Assembly: GCF_018614205.1 (NCBI RefSeq)
Contig: NZ_JAGGOS010000140.1
Location: 1-34,143, forward strand
DNA: 34,143 bases
Origin: Streptomyces sp. ISL-36
Lineage (GTDB): Bacteria > Actinomycetota > Actinomycetes > Streptomycetales > Streptomycetaceae
Direction: 5' to 3'
Position 1 is the first letter of the stretch, and each line of letters starts with the position of its first letter. A program made the position numbers and the translations under genes. The notes under the pieces were generated by a model, which saw nothing but the letters and a program-made list of their open reading frames with translations, was not told the origin of the DNA and ran no database searches. Below are positions 7,403 to 15,304 of the stretch, piece by piece.

Positions 7403-8881
7403 ATGGACAGCTTTAATGCCGATGTGATTGTCGCCGGAGCGGGCCCTGCGGGGCTCATGCTCGCCGGTGAGCTCCGCCTTTCCGGGCTCTCCGTCATCGT
7501 GCTCGACCGCCTCACCAAGCCCATGCAGCAGTCACGCGCCCTCGGCTTCTCCGCCCGCACCATCGAGGAGTTCGGACAGCGCGGTCTCCTCGCCGAATTC
7601 GGCGAGCTGGACACCATTCCCGGTGGCCACTTCGGCGGACTTCCGATCGACTACCGCATCATCGAGGGCGGCAACTTCGGTGTGCGCGGTGTTCCGCAGT
7701 CCCGCACCGAGGCCATCCTCCACAACTGGGCCACCGGCCTCGGCGCCGAGATACGCCGCGGCCACGAGGTCGTGGGCCTGACCGACGGCGAGGACGGCGT
7801 CGAGGTCGAGGTCAACGGCCCCGAGGGCACCGAACGCCTCCGCGCCGCCTACCTGGTGGGATGCGACGGCGCCCGCAGCGCCGTCCGCCGCCTGGCGGGC
7901 ATCGACTTCCCCGGCATCAACGCCACCATCGAGATGCAGATGGCCGACGTGACCGGCGTCCCGCTGCGGATCCGTCCGACCGGCGAGATCGGCGAGGCCG
8001 GCATGGTCGTCGTCCTCCCGCTCGGCCAGCACGCGACCCGTGTCGTCGTCTTCGAGCGCGGCGCCGGAGTCCGCCCGACGCAGGAGCCGCCCACCTTCGA
8101 GGAGGTCGCCGCCTCCTTCCAGCGGGTGACCGGCGAGGACATCAGCGGCGCCACCCCGCTGTGGACGAGCTACTTCACCGACGCCAGCCGTCAGGCCGCC
8201 GAGTACCGCAAGGGCCGGGTCTTCCTGGCCGGCGACGCCGCCCACATCCACCTGCCCATCGGCGCCCAGGGCATCAGCGCCGCCGTCGGCGACGTCGTCA
8301 ACCTCGGCTGGAAGCTCGCGGCCGTCGTCAAGGGCCAGGCGCCCGACAGCCTCCTCGACACCTACCAGACCGAGCGCCACCCGGTCGGCGCCCGCATCGT
8401 CGCCAACACCCTGGTCCAGCGCTCCCTCTACCTCGGCGGCCCCGAGATGCAGCCGCTGCGCGACATCTTCGCCGAGCTCGTCAAGATCGAGGAGGTCCGG
8501 CGCCACCTCGTCGGACTCGTCACCGGCCTTGACATCACCTACGGCGCCGCCGCCGGTGACCACCCGCTGCTCGGCCGCCGCCTGCCCGACCAGGAGCTGA
8601 TCGTCGGCGACGAGAAGTCCAGCACGTACGAGCTGCTCCACCGCGGCCGCCCGCTCCTGCTCGACCTGCACGACAGCGCCGAGCTGCGGTCCGCCGTCAC
8701 CGCCGGCTGGTCCGACCGTGTCGACGTCGTCACGGCGACCCGCGCCGACGCCGACGCCCCCGCCGCGAGCCTGCTGGTCCGCCCCGACGGCTACGTGGCC
8801 TGGGTCGGCGTCGACGGCTCGACCGAAGGACTCGAGCAGTCCCTGACCGACTGGTTCGGCGAGCCCCGCCGCACCGCCTGA
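7403..8881 (+). CDS. FAD-dependent aromatic polyketide hydroxylase (class A)
   Basis: 492 aa, the usual length for PgaE/CabE/OxyE-like hydroxylases. GAGAGGGAAC precedes ATG 7403. GAGPAG at 12-17 binds ADP. GCDGARSAVRR (from about 153) is the DG motif that joins FAD and NAD(P)H binding. FLAGDAAHIHLPIGAQGISAAVGD (GD at 277-278) is the second FAD motif. A thioredoxin-like C-terminal domain (after about 390) lacks an obvious CxxC. Such enzymes hydroxylate or epoxidise angular or linear polyketides with O2 and NADPH. The halogenase gene follows after 63 nt with no hairpin between, so they are probably co-transcribed. Site of oxygenation is unknown. Confidence 0.93.
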   Translation: MDSFNADVIVAGAGPAGLMLAGELRLSGLSVIVLDRLTKPMQQSRALGFSARTIEEFGQRGLLAEFGELDTIPGGHFGGLPIDYRIIEGGNFGVRGVPQSRTEAILHNWATGLGAEIRRGHEVVGLTDGEDGVEVEVNGPEGTERLRAAYLVGCDGARSAVRRLAGIDFPGINATIEMQMADVTGVPLRIRPTGEIGEAGMVVVLPLGQHATRVVVFERGAGVRPTQEPPTFEEVAASFQRVTGEDISGATPLWTSYFTDASRQAAEYRKGRVFLAGDAAHIHLPIGAQGISAAVGDVVNLGWKLAAVVKGQAPDSLLDTYQTERHPVGARIVANTLVQRSLYLGGPEMQPLRDIFAELVKIEEVRRHLVGLVTGLDITYGAAAGDHPLLGRRLPDQELIVGDEKSSTYELLHRGRPLLLDLHDSAELRSAVTAGWSDRVDVVTATRADADAPAASLLVRPDGYVAWVGVDGSTEGLEQSLTDWFGEPRRTA

Positions 8882-8885
8882 CATC

Positions 8886-8901
8886 CGTTGACCGGCCGGC
8901 G
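8886..8901. repeat. 16-bp repeat, copy 2
   Basis: CGTTGACCGGCCGGCG, identical to 5194-5209, in the 63-nt spacer before the halogenase gene. Confidence 0.45.
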
Positions 8902-8944
8902 TCCACGCAAGCGCCGAGTGAATCCGAGAAAGAGGAGTGCGGTC

Positions 8945-10645
8945 TTGCCCACCAAGGCTGAGGCAGTGAAAGAGGCCACCAAGGCCGACGAGTGGAACGA
9001 GTGCGACGTCCTGATCCTGGGATCGGGCCTCGCGGGCTCGATCACCGGCGCCATCCTGGCCCGCCAGGGGGCGAACGTCGCTCTCATCGACGCCGGCCAG
9101 CACCCCCGGTTCGCCGTGGGGGAGTCCCAGAACCCGCAGCTCGTCGAGTGGCTGCACATTCTCGCCAGCCGCTACGACGTGCCCGAGATCAAGCACATGC
9201 TGGACATCAAGGCCATCACCGAGCACATGGGGCCGCACCACGGCCGCAAGCAGAGCTTCGGCTTCGTCTCGCACAAGAAGAACCGCGAGCCGGACCCGCG
9301 CGAAGCGACCATGTTCGTGATCCCCAAGATGCTCACCGAGGCCGTCCACCTGTACCGCCAGGACACCGACTCGTACTACCTGAACGTCGCCGCGAAGTAC
9401 GGCTGCACCCTGCGGCAGAACTGGCGCGCCACCGACCTCGCCTTCGACGACGACGGCGTCACGGTCACCGGTCACACCGGCGAGGTGTTCCGGGCGAAGT
9501 TCCTCATCGACGCGAGCGGTTTCCGCTCCCCGCTCGCCGAGAAGTTCGACCTGCGCGAGAACCCGCCGCGCCACAAGCACCACGCCCGCTCCCTGTTCAC
9601 GCACTACGTCGGCGTCAAGCCGTACGACGACGTCTGCAACTACCCCGAGGCGCTGCGCCCGCCGGCCGAGTCGCCCTTCCACGGCGGCACGCTGCACCAC
9701 CTCATCGAGCGCGGCTGGTTCTGGATCATCCCGTTCGACAACTACAAGGACTCCAAGAACCCGGTCTGCAGCGTCGGCCTCACCTTCGACGAGCGGCTGT
9801 ACCCCAAGCCGAAGGACATGACGCCGGACGAGGAGTTCAACCACTACCTCGACATGTACCCGGCGGTGAAGCGCCAGTTCGCCGGCGCCAAGCGGGTCCG
9901 CGAGTGGGTCTCCACCGACCGCATCCAGTACTCCTCCAAGCAGACCGTCGGCGACCGCTGGTGCCTGATGTCGCACGCGGCCGGCTTCATCGACCCGCTG
10001 TACTCGCGCGGTCTGTCCAACACCTTCGAGGTCGTCGACGCCCTCGCCTGGCGGGTCATGGACGCGCTGCGCGAGGACGACTTCAAGGCGGAGCGCTTCG
10101 AGTACGTGGAGCGGCTGGAGCAGGGCCTGCTGGAGTACAACGACAAGATCGTCAACAGCTCCTACATAGCCTTCGACCACTTCCGCCTCTGGAACGCGGT
10201 CTTCCGGGTCTGGGCCTGCTTCACCACCCCGGCCACCATGCGCCAGATCATGGCCCGCCAGAACTTCGAACTGGACGGCGACGACCGCCACTTCAAGGAG
10301 ATGGAGAAGGCGCCCTACACCGGTCTCTGGTGGCCGGACAGCCACGCGTTCAAGCACCTCTTCGATATCACCGCCGAGACCTGCGAGCGGTACGAGGCCG
10401 GGGAGATCGACGGCGACAAGGCGGCCGACATCGTCTTCGAGGCGATCCGCGACTGCGAGTCCGTGAACACGCCGTTCGGCTGGAAGGACCCCGAGGACCA
10501 CCGGTTCTTCCGGGCCACCACCCCCACGATGGTCAAGTTCATGTGGTGGGCGAGCACCAACGGCCCCAAGGAGATGCGCGACCTCGGGCGCTCCATGCTC
10601 AAGGGCGTCGTCAAGCAGGGCCTGCGCGGCCGCAAGGTCTCCTGA
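8945..10645 (+). CDS. FAD-dependent halogenase, CtcP-like (aromatic polyketide chlorinase)
   Basis: 566 aa from TTG 8945, chosen because GAGGAG (8932-8937) lies 7 nt upstream and no better ATG/GTG exists before the FAD fold. GSGLAGS (26-32) binds FAD and FAVGES (56-61) follows. WFWIIP (258-263) satisfies the halogenase signature WxWxIP that blocks ordinary monooxygenation. SHAAGFIDPLYSRGLSNT is the second FAD-contact loop. Lys102 in GRKQSFGF is the likely chloramine-forming lysine. From memory, HHAR, GTLHH and the SRGLSNT loop match the chlortetracycline halogenase CtcP closely. The enzyme would use FADH2 (from the flavin reductase at 4109), O2 and chloride to chlorinate a phenolic ring. Substrate and halide preference are inferred. 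Confidence 0.9.
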   Translation: MPTKAEAVKEATKADEWNECDVLILGSGLAGSITGAILARQGANVALIDAGQHPRFAVGESQNPQLVEWLHILASRYDVPEIKHMLDIKAITEHMGPHHGRKQSFGFVSHKKNREPDPREATMFVIPKMLTEAVHLYRQDTDSYYLNVAAKYGCTLRQNWRATDLAFDDDGVTVTGHTGEVFRAKFLIDASGFRSPLAEKFDLRENPPRHKHHARSLFTHYVGVKPYDDVCNYPEALRPPAESPFHGGTLHHLIERGWFWIIPFDNYKDSKNPVCSVGLTFDERLYPKPKDMTPDEEFNHYLDMYPAVKRQFAGAKRVREWVSTDRIQYSSKQTVGDRWCLMSHAAGFIDPLYSRGLSNTFEVVDALAWRVMDALREDDFKAERFEYVERLEQGLLEYNDKIVNSSYIAFDHFRLWNAVFRVWACFTTPATMRQIMARQNFELDGDDRHFKEMEKAPYTGLWWPDSHAFKHLFDITAETCERYEAGEIDGDKAADIVFEAIRDCESVNTPFGWKDPEDHRFFRATTPTMVKFMWWASTNGPKEMRDLGRSMLKGVVKQGLRGRKVS

Positions 10646-10658
10646 CCTCCTCCCTACC

Positions 10659-10722
10659 CGGCGCCGGTGCCACCGGCCCCCGCCCGTCCCTCCGGGCGGC
10701 CGGGCCGGTGGCCCCGGCGCCG
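10659..10722 (+). terminator. Long hairpin after the halogenase gene
   Basis: An imperfect stem of roughly 25 bp: CGGCGCCGG (10659-10667) pairs with CCGGCGCCG (10714-10722) and CCACCGGCCC with GGGCCGGTGG inside, with CCGCCCG/CGGGCGG at the tip. It separates the halogenase from the oxidase gene. Confidence 0.65.
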
Positions 10723-10749
10723 TACTCCCTCCCATCCACCACCTCGACC

Positions 10750-12288
10750 ATGGGACGCCCCGTGATCACTCGTAGAACCCTTCTCGGCGCCGGCACGGCC
10801 GCCGCCGGCCTCGCCGTCCTGCCCGCGACCCCTGTCGTCGCGAGCACCGACGGCAGCCGGATCCCCTGGAGCCAGCTCGACACCAACCTCCAGGGCCGGC
10901 TCGTGCTGCCCTCCGACTCCTCCTACGGAGTCGCCAAGCAGCTCGAACTCGCCCAGTTCGACGCGGCCAACCCCAAGGCCGTCGCGTACTGCGTCAACTC
11001 CCGTGACGTCTCCGTCGCGCTCCGCTTCGCCCAGGACCACTGCCTGCCGGCCGCCGTCCGCAGCGGCGGCCACAGCTTCGGCGGCTACTCGACCACGCCG
11101 GGCCTGATCATCGACGTCTCCGGCTTGAACGGGATAACCGTCGGCAGCGGAGCGGTGAACATAGGCCCCGGCGCCAAGAACGTGGACATCCTGAACGCCC
11201 TCGCCCCGCACGGACTGGTGGTCAGCGAGGGCGGCTGCCCGACGGTCGCGGCCGGCGGCTTCCTGCAGGGCGGCGGCTACGGCTTCCTGACCCGGCCGAT
11301 GGGCATGGCCTGCGACGCCGTCACCTCGGCCGAGGTCGTCCTCGCCGACGGCCGGGTGGTCGTCGCCTCCCCGACCCGGTACAGCGACCTGTTCTGGGCC
11401 ATCCGCGGCGGCGGTGGCGGCAACTTCGGTGTCGTCACCCGCTTCACGGTCACCCCGCACGTCGGCGACCAGATGGCGATCGCCAACCTGATCTTCCCGT
11501 ACGACCGTGCCGCGGACGTCCTCGACGCCGCGACCCGCTGGCTGGTGGACGCGCCCCGCACCATCGGCGGCGGCGGGTACGTCGTCCAGCCGGACGCCGC
11601 CCCGGGCTCGGTGCCGAACGTGAACATCATGCTGGCCTCGCGCGGCACACCGGCGGAACTCGCCTCGGAGACCTCCCGGTTGCTGTCCATGACCGGAGCG
11701 CCGGTGGCCCGCCAGGAGGCCGTCCTGACGTACCAGCAGCTGATGATGATGATCTTCGGCTGCTCGACGCTCAGCGCGGACCAGTGCCAGCGTTCGGAGA
11801 AGACCACGACCGGCGTGCTCAAGCGCCCCGAGTTCGGTCTGGAGCGCACCCGGATGGGCACCACGCCGTACAGCCACAGCGGCTGGGCGGATGTGATGAC
11901 CGCGTTCGACGCCGACCGGAAGGCCGGCCAGGCCCGCTACCTCGACCTGCACTTCTTCGGCGGCGCGGCCAACGACCCGGCCCGCACCGACACCGCGTAC
12001 GTGCACCGGGACTCGCTGTTCTCGGTGAACTACCGGGCCCTGATCAACGACCCGGCGCAGAACACCGCCGAGGCACGTGCGGTCGCCAACAGCTGGATCA
12101 ACAAGGGGTTCGCGGTCATCGACCCGCTGTCCAACGGCGAGACGTACCAGAACTGGATGGACCCCGCGCTGACCGACTGGAAGCGGTCGTACTACGCCGA
12201 GAACTACTCCCGGCTGGCCTCGATCAAGGCCAAGTACGACCCCTGCCGCTTCTTCGACTTCGCCCAGTCCATCGGATCGGCCGGCTGA
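10750..12288 (+). CDS. Tat-exported berberine-bridge-type FAD oxidase
   Basis: 512 aa. VITRRTLLGAGTAAAGLAVLP near the N terminus is a twin-arginine signal, so the protein is folded in the cytoplasm and exported. ATG 10750 lacks a ribosome site. GTG 10762 has GGGA 7 nt upstream and may be the true start. RSGGHSFGG places His108 (numbered from 10750) and EGGCPTVAAGGFLQGGG places Cys163 at the two covalent FAD attachment positions of bicovalent BBE oxidases. The C-terminal YDPCRFFDFAQSI is the BBE tail. Polyketide relatives (AknOx, GilR) oxidise sugar or hemiacetal alcohols late in biosynthesis. With no sugar genes in the window, aglycone oxidation is equally possible. Confidence 0.88.
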   Translation: MGRPVITRRTLLGAGTAAAGLAVLPATPVVASTDGSRIPWSQLDTNLQGRLVLPSDSSYGVAKQLELAQFDAANPKAVAYCVNSRDVSVALRFAQDHCLPAAVRSGGHSFGGYSTTPGLIIDVSGLNGITVGSGAVNIGPGAKNVDILNALAPHGLVVSEGGCPTVAAGGFLQGGGYGFLTRPMGMACDAVTSAEVVLADGRVVVASPTRYSDLFWAIRGGGGGNFGVVTRFTVTPHVGDQMAIANLIFPYDRAADVLDAATRWLVDAPRTIGGGGYVVQPDAAPGSVPNVNIMLASRGTPAELASETSRLLSMTGAPVARQEAVLTYQQLMMMIFGCSTLSADQCQRSEKTTTGVLKRPEFGLERTRMGTTPYSHSGWADVMTAFDADRKAGQARYLDLHFFGGAANDPARTDTAYVHRDSLFSVNYRALINDPAQNTAEARAVANSWINKGFAVIDPLSNGETYQNWMDPALTDWKRSYYAENYSRLASIKAKYDPCRFFDFAQSIGSAG

Positions 12289-12333
12289 ACCGGCCGGACC
12301 CGGACCCGGACCCGGCCCCCAGCGGGACGGGAA

Positions 12334-12361
12334 GGGGCCGCCGTCGTACGACGGCGGCCCC
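12334..12361. terminator. Bidirectional terminator, perfect 28-bp palindrome
   Basis: GGGGCCGCCGTCGT (12334-12347) is the exact reverse complement of 12348-12361. It lies between convergent oxidase and TIGR03086-type genes. Confidence 0.85.
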
Positions 12362-12374
12362 GGGCACCGCGCTG

Positions 12375-12989
12375 TCAGGGACGGCGGCCGTACCAGCCCA
12401 CGAGCTTGTCGATGTCAGGAGCATCCTCGTGAACCTCCACCACCGGACCGAACGGCACCTGGCCGCCACGGGGCTCGGCGGGCACGGCGCGGCGCATGTT
12501 CGCCAGCGGCGCCGCCAGCATCTCCGGGTCCCACACCGGGCTCTGACCGGTGGCCTTCGCGAGGTCCCAGATGTGCAGCACGAACTCGTTGGTGTAGATC
12601 ACCGAGGCGACCGCACCCGGAACCGGACCCCACGGCAGAGCGATCTGCCGGCCGAGGACCGCGGGGTCGGACCAGACGGTGTGGAACTCCTTGGCGGACG
12701 CGGTCCACGCCTCGGCCCAGTCGCCGTCGGCGACGTCCTCGGCGAAGTGCGGAACGCTCATGAAGGAACCGCCGGCGCCGAGCACGGCGACCCGGCGCAG
12801 CACGGACACGAGGTGGTTGGCCAGGTCGCGGACGGTGTAGTCGGGACACGGCGTGACCGCCTCGTACTGGTCGGGGCGGAGGGCGGCGAGAACCTCCGCG
12901 GCCAGGTCGACGGCCTTGAACAGGCCGCCGCGGGGGTCGGCGGAGGGACGGGCGGACGGGGCGCCGGAGGCGTTCGCAGTCTCAGTCAT
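12375..12989 (-). CDS. TIGR03086-type (DinB/mycothiol-dependent isomerase-like) protein
   Basis: 204 aa. AVTPCPDYTVRDLANHLVSVLRR is the hallmark helix of the actinobacterial TIGR03086/MDMPI N-terminal family. In this family the histidine of NHL, together with later acidic and histidine residues (here NEFVLHIWDLAKATG), can bind a divalent metal. The first 22 residues are Ser/Pro/Ala-rich and disordered. The gene is divergent from a WYL regulator with a 59-nt spacer, which suggests that regulator controls it. Members include mycothiol-dependent enzymes and many of unknown role; nothing here fixes the substrate. Confidence 0.82.
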   Translation of the reverse strand: MTETANASGAPSARPSADPRGGLFKAVDLAAEVLAALRPDQYEAVTPCPDYTVRDLANHLVSVLRRVAVLGAGGSFMSVPHFAEDVADGDWAEAWTASAKEFHTVWSDPAVLGRQIALPWGPVPGAVASVIYTNEFVLHIWDLAKATGQSPVWDPEMLAAPLANMRRAVPAEPRGGQVPFGPVVEVHEDAPDIDKLVGWYGRRP

Positions 12990-13048
12990 AACTCCATCTT
13001 CCCGATGAAACAGGTCACCTCATGGCCTATTAGAAAGAGCGGGTCGAA

Positions 13049-14194
13049 ATGAAGGCGGACCGCCTGATGGCGACGCTCCTCTTCCTGCAGGCACGTGGGC
13101 GCGTGACGGTGCGGGAGGTGGCCGCGGAGCTGGAGGTCTCCGAGCGCACGGCCCGCCGCGACCTGGAGTCGCTGACCGTCGCCGGCGTCCCCGTCTACTC
13201 GCAGCGCGGCCGGGGCGGCGGGTGGAGCCTGGTGGGCGGTGCCCGCACGGACCTCACCGGCTTCACCCAGCGCGAGATCGGAGCGCTGTTCCTGGCCGCG
13301 GGACCGCTCTCGGCCGCCCCCGAACTGCGCACCGCCTTACGCAAGTTGGTGCAGGCGGTCCCCGCTCCGATGCGCCTGCACGCCGAGGCCGCGGCCAAGG
13401 CGCTCGTCGTCGACGGCCTCGACTGGTCCCGCGCCGCCGTACGGGCCGGCGGCGGACCCCACCACCACGCCCTGGAACAGGCGGTCCTGGACCGGGTGCG
13501 GATCACCCTCGGCTACACGGAGGTGGATCCGGACGTCGATGCCGCGGACGCCTCGGTCCGGGAGTGGACGGTGGATCCGCTGGGGCTGGTCTGCAAGGCC
13601 GGCTGCTGGTACCTGGTCGCCGCCACCGAAGAGGGGCTGCGGTCCTTCCGGCACACCCGGGTCACCTCCGTCGCCGTCACCGGCGAGCCCGCTCGGCGAC
13701 CGGAGGGCTTCGATCTGGCGGCGGCCTGGCAGGCCCTGGCCGCCGACCTCGAACGGCGGATGCGCACCGCCACCGTGCGCGCGGTCGCGGACCGGGCCGC
13801 CCTGCCGGTCCTGCGCGAGCTGCTCGGCGAACGGCTGCGCACCGGCTCCGAACTCCCGGACGGGCGCATGCGGTTCGAGGCCGACGGGCCGTCTCTCGAC
13901 CTGCTCACCACCCAGTTGGCCGGCTTCGGCGCCCGCGTCGAAGTGCTCGGGCCGCCCGAGGCGCGCGCTCGCATGGCGCGCCTCGGCCATGAACTCACCG
14001 CTGTTCACGCGGAGAGCGGCCGCCCGGAGGCCCATGTGCCCCCGAGCGAAAGCCACTTTCCTCTAGGTACCTACTATCCCGAGGATGCTAGCGTCGTTCA
14101 CGGCACGGCGAGGAAGTCCGTCAGGCCGTCACGGCGACGCCCCCGGCAGCGGCTGTCACCCACCAATTCCCTTGATGAAGGAGCCGTTTCATGA
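13049..14194 (+). CDS. YafY-type HTH/WYL-domain regulator with TTA codon and extended tail
   Basis: 381 aa. An HTH_11 wing at the N terminus (MKADRLMATLLFLQARGRVTVREVAAELEVSERTARRDLESL) is followed by a WYL core (WTVDPLGLVCKAGCWYLVAATEEGLRSFRHTRV, about 170-205) and a WCX-like end. The Leu codon at 13337-13339 (residue 97) is TTA, so translation should depend on bldA tRNA. Relatives normally stop near ELTAVHA. Here about 50 further residues (from about 334) are encoded by what is otherwise the promoter of the next gene, including a copy of the HxlR block. The stop overlaps the next ATG (ATGA). It probably controls the divergent TIGR03086 gene. Ligand unknown. Confidence 0.88.
   Translation: MKADRLMATLLFLQARGRVTVREVAAELEVSERTARRDLESLTVAGVPVYSQRGRGGGWSLVGGARTDLTGFTQREIGALFLAAGPLSAAPELRTALRKLVQAVPAPMRLHAEAAAKALVVDGLDWSRAAVRAGGGPHHHALEQAVLDRVRITLGYTEVDPDVDAADASVREWTVDPLGLVCKAGCWYLVAATEEGLRSFRHTRVTSVAVTGEPARRPEGFDLAAAWQALAADLERRMRTATVRAVADRAALPVLRELLGERLRTGSELPDGRMRFEADGPSLDLLTTQLAGFGARVEVLGPPEARARMARLGHELTAVHAESGRPEAHVPPSESHFPLGTYYPEDASVVHGTARKSVRPSRRRPRQRLSPTNSLDEGAVS
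14050..14092. promoter_or_regulatory. HxlR operator/promoter block, copy 2, inside the WYL reading frame
   Basis: 40 of 43 bases match 5124-5166, including an uninterrupted 26-nt run around TAGGTACCTA and the GAGGATGCTAGC segment. It lies 99 nt before the NmrA-type gene and overlaps codons 334-348 of the WYL gene. Likely promoter and HxlR operator for the NmrA-type gene. Confidence 0.75.
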
Positions 14195-15036
14195 TTGTTG
14201 TCACCGGAGCCACCGGCAACGTCGGACGTCCGCTGGTCGCCGCCCTCTCCGCGGCGGGCGCCCAGGTCACGGCCGTCTCGCGGCGGCCGCTCCCCGTCGA
14301 CCTGCCGGAAGGCGCCCGCCATGTGCAGGCCGACCTGAGCCGGGCCGAGAGCCTGCGGGAGGCGCTCGACGGCGCCCAGGCGCTGTTCATCCTGCTGGGC
14401 CCGGAGCTGCTCGGCCCCGGCGAGAGCCCCGACGCGCTGCTGGGCGTCGCCAAGGAGGCCGGCGTACGCAAGGTCGTCCTGCTCTCCTCGCAGGCCTCCG
14501 GCACCCGCCCCGAGGCGGTCTCGCACGACCGGCTGCGGGAGTTCGAGCAGGCCGTCCGCGCCTCCGGCCTGGAGTGGACGATCCTGCGTCCGGGCGGCTT
14601 CGCCTCGAACGCCTTCGCCTGGGCCGAGTCGGTCCGTACGGAGCGCACGGTGATGGCCCCGTTCGCCGATGTGGCGCTCCCGGTCGTCGACCCGGCCGAC
14701 ATCGCGGCCGTCGCCGCGGTGGCGCTCCGCGAGGAGGGCCACGCCGGTCAGACCTACGTGCTGACGGGGCCGGTCGCCATCAGCCCGCGTGAGCAGGCCG
14801 CCGCACTCGCCGAGGCACTCGGCGAAGAGGTCTCGTTCGTCGAGCTGACCCGCGAGTCCGCGTTCGCCCACATGTCGCGGTTCATGGAGGAGGCCGTCGT
14901 GAACGGCACGCTGGACATCCTGGGACTGCCGCTCCCGTCCGAGCAGCAGGTCAGCCCGGACGTGGAGAAGGTCCTCGGTCGCCCGGCCGCGCCGTTCTCC
15001 GCCTGGGTCGAGCGCAGCCTGCCGGCCTTCAAGTAG
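14191..15036 (+). CDS. NmrA/QorB-like NAD(P)-binding oxidoreductase
   Basis: 281 aa. MIVVTGATGNVGRPLV is the GxxGxxG Rossmann motif of atypical short-chain dehydrogenases. VVLLSSQASG and WTILRPGGFASNAF follow at the places expected in NmrA-like proteins, which usually lack the YxxxK pair, as here. AAGGAG lies 8 nt upstream of the ATG. In bacteria relatives reduce quinones or sense NADP(H), and they are commonly controlled by divergent HxlR regulators such as QorR. Here no adjacent hxlR exists, but an HxlR-type operator does, matching the one at the HxlR gene 9 kb away. A quinone-protective role alongside polyketide production is a reasonable guess. Confidence 0.88.
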   Translation: MIVVTGATGNVGRPLVAALSAAGAQVTAVSRRPLPVDLPEGARHVQADLSRAESLREALDGAQALFILLGPELLGPGESPDALLGVAKEAGVRKVVLLSSQASGTRPEAVSHDRLREFEQAVRASGLEWTILRPGGFASNAFAWAESVRTERTVMAPFADVALPVVDPADIAAVAAVALREEGHAGQTYVLTGPVAISPREQAAALAEALGEEVSFVELTRESAFAHMSRFMEEAVVNGTLDILGLPLPSEQQVSPDVEKVLGRPAAPFSAWVERSLPAFK

Positions 15037-15118
15037 TCCGGCAAGTAGTCCAGACCGACCACCCGGGCCGGAGAGGTCCCGACCAGGTGGGTACCGACTG
15101 ATCCGCCCGCCCCGTGAC

Positions 15119-15166
15119 GCGAAGGCCGGTGTCCGCTCCCTCCCCCGGGCGGCCACCGGCCTTCGC
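15119..15166 (+). terminator. Terminator after the NmrA-type gene
   Basis: Perfect 13-bp stem GCGAAGGCCGGTG (15119-15131) with CACCGGCCTTCGC (15154-15166), 22-nt loop. Confidence 0.8.
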
Positions 15167-15239
15167 ATGGAGTCCGCGGGGCGCGCGGCACGCCGTACCC
15201 CGCCCCGCCGCGCCTCGCCCGCGCCGGATCGGGTCAGGG

Positions 15240-15268
15240 TTGACGGCCTCCGAGGGCGGACATAGCGT
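15240..15268 (+). promoter_or_regulatory. SigHrdB-type promoter for the ligase gene
   Basis: TTGACG (15240-15245), 17-nt spacer, TAGCGT (15263-15268). This is close to the Streptomyces vegetative consensus and about 37 nt before the start codon. Confidence 0.75.
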
Positions 15269-15304
15269 CGGCCGCCGGTACCGAGCGAGTGCGGGGAAGA
15301 AGAG

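Noticed and set aside
7532..10735. 1067-codon open frame on the minus strand
   Set aside because: Antisense shadow of the hydroxylase and halogenase genes; composition is Gly/Val/Asp/Glu-rich as expected of the complement of high-GC genes, with no domain.
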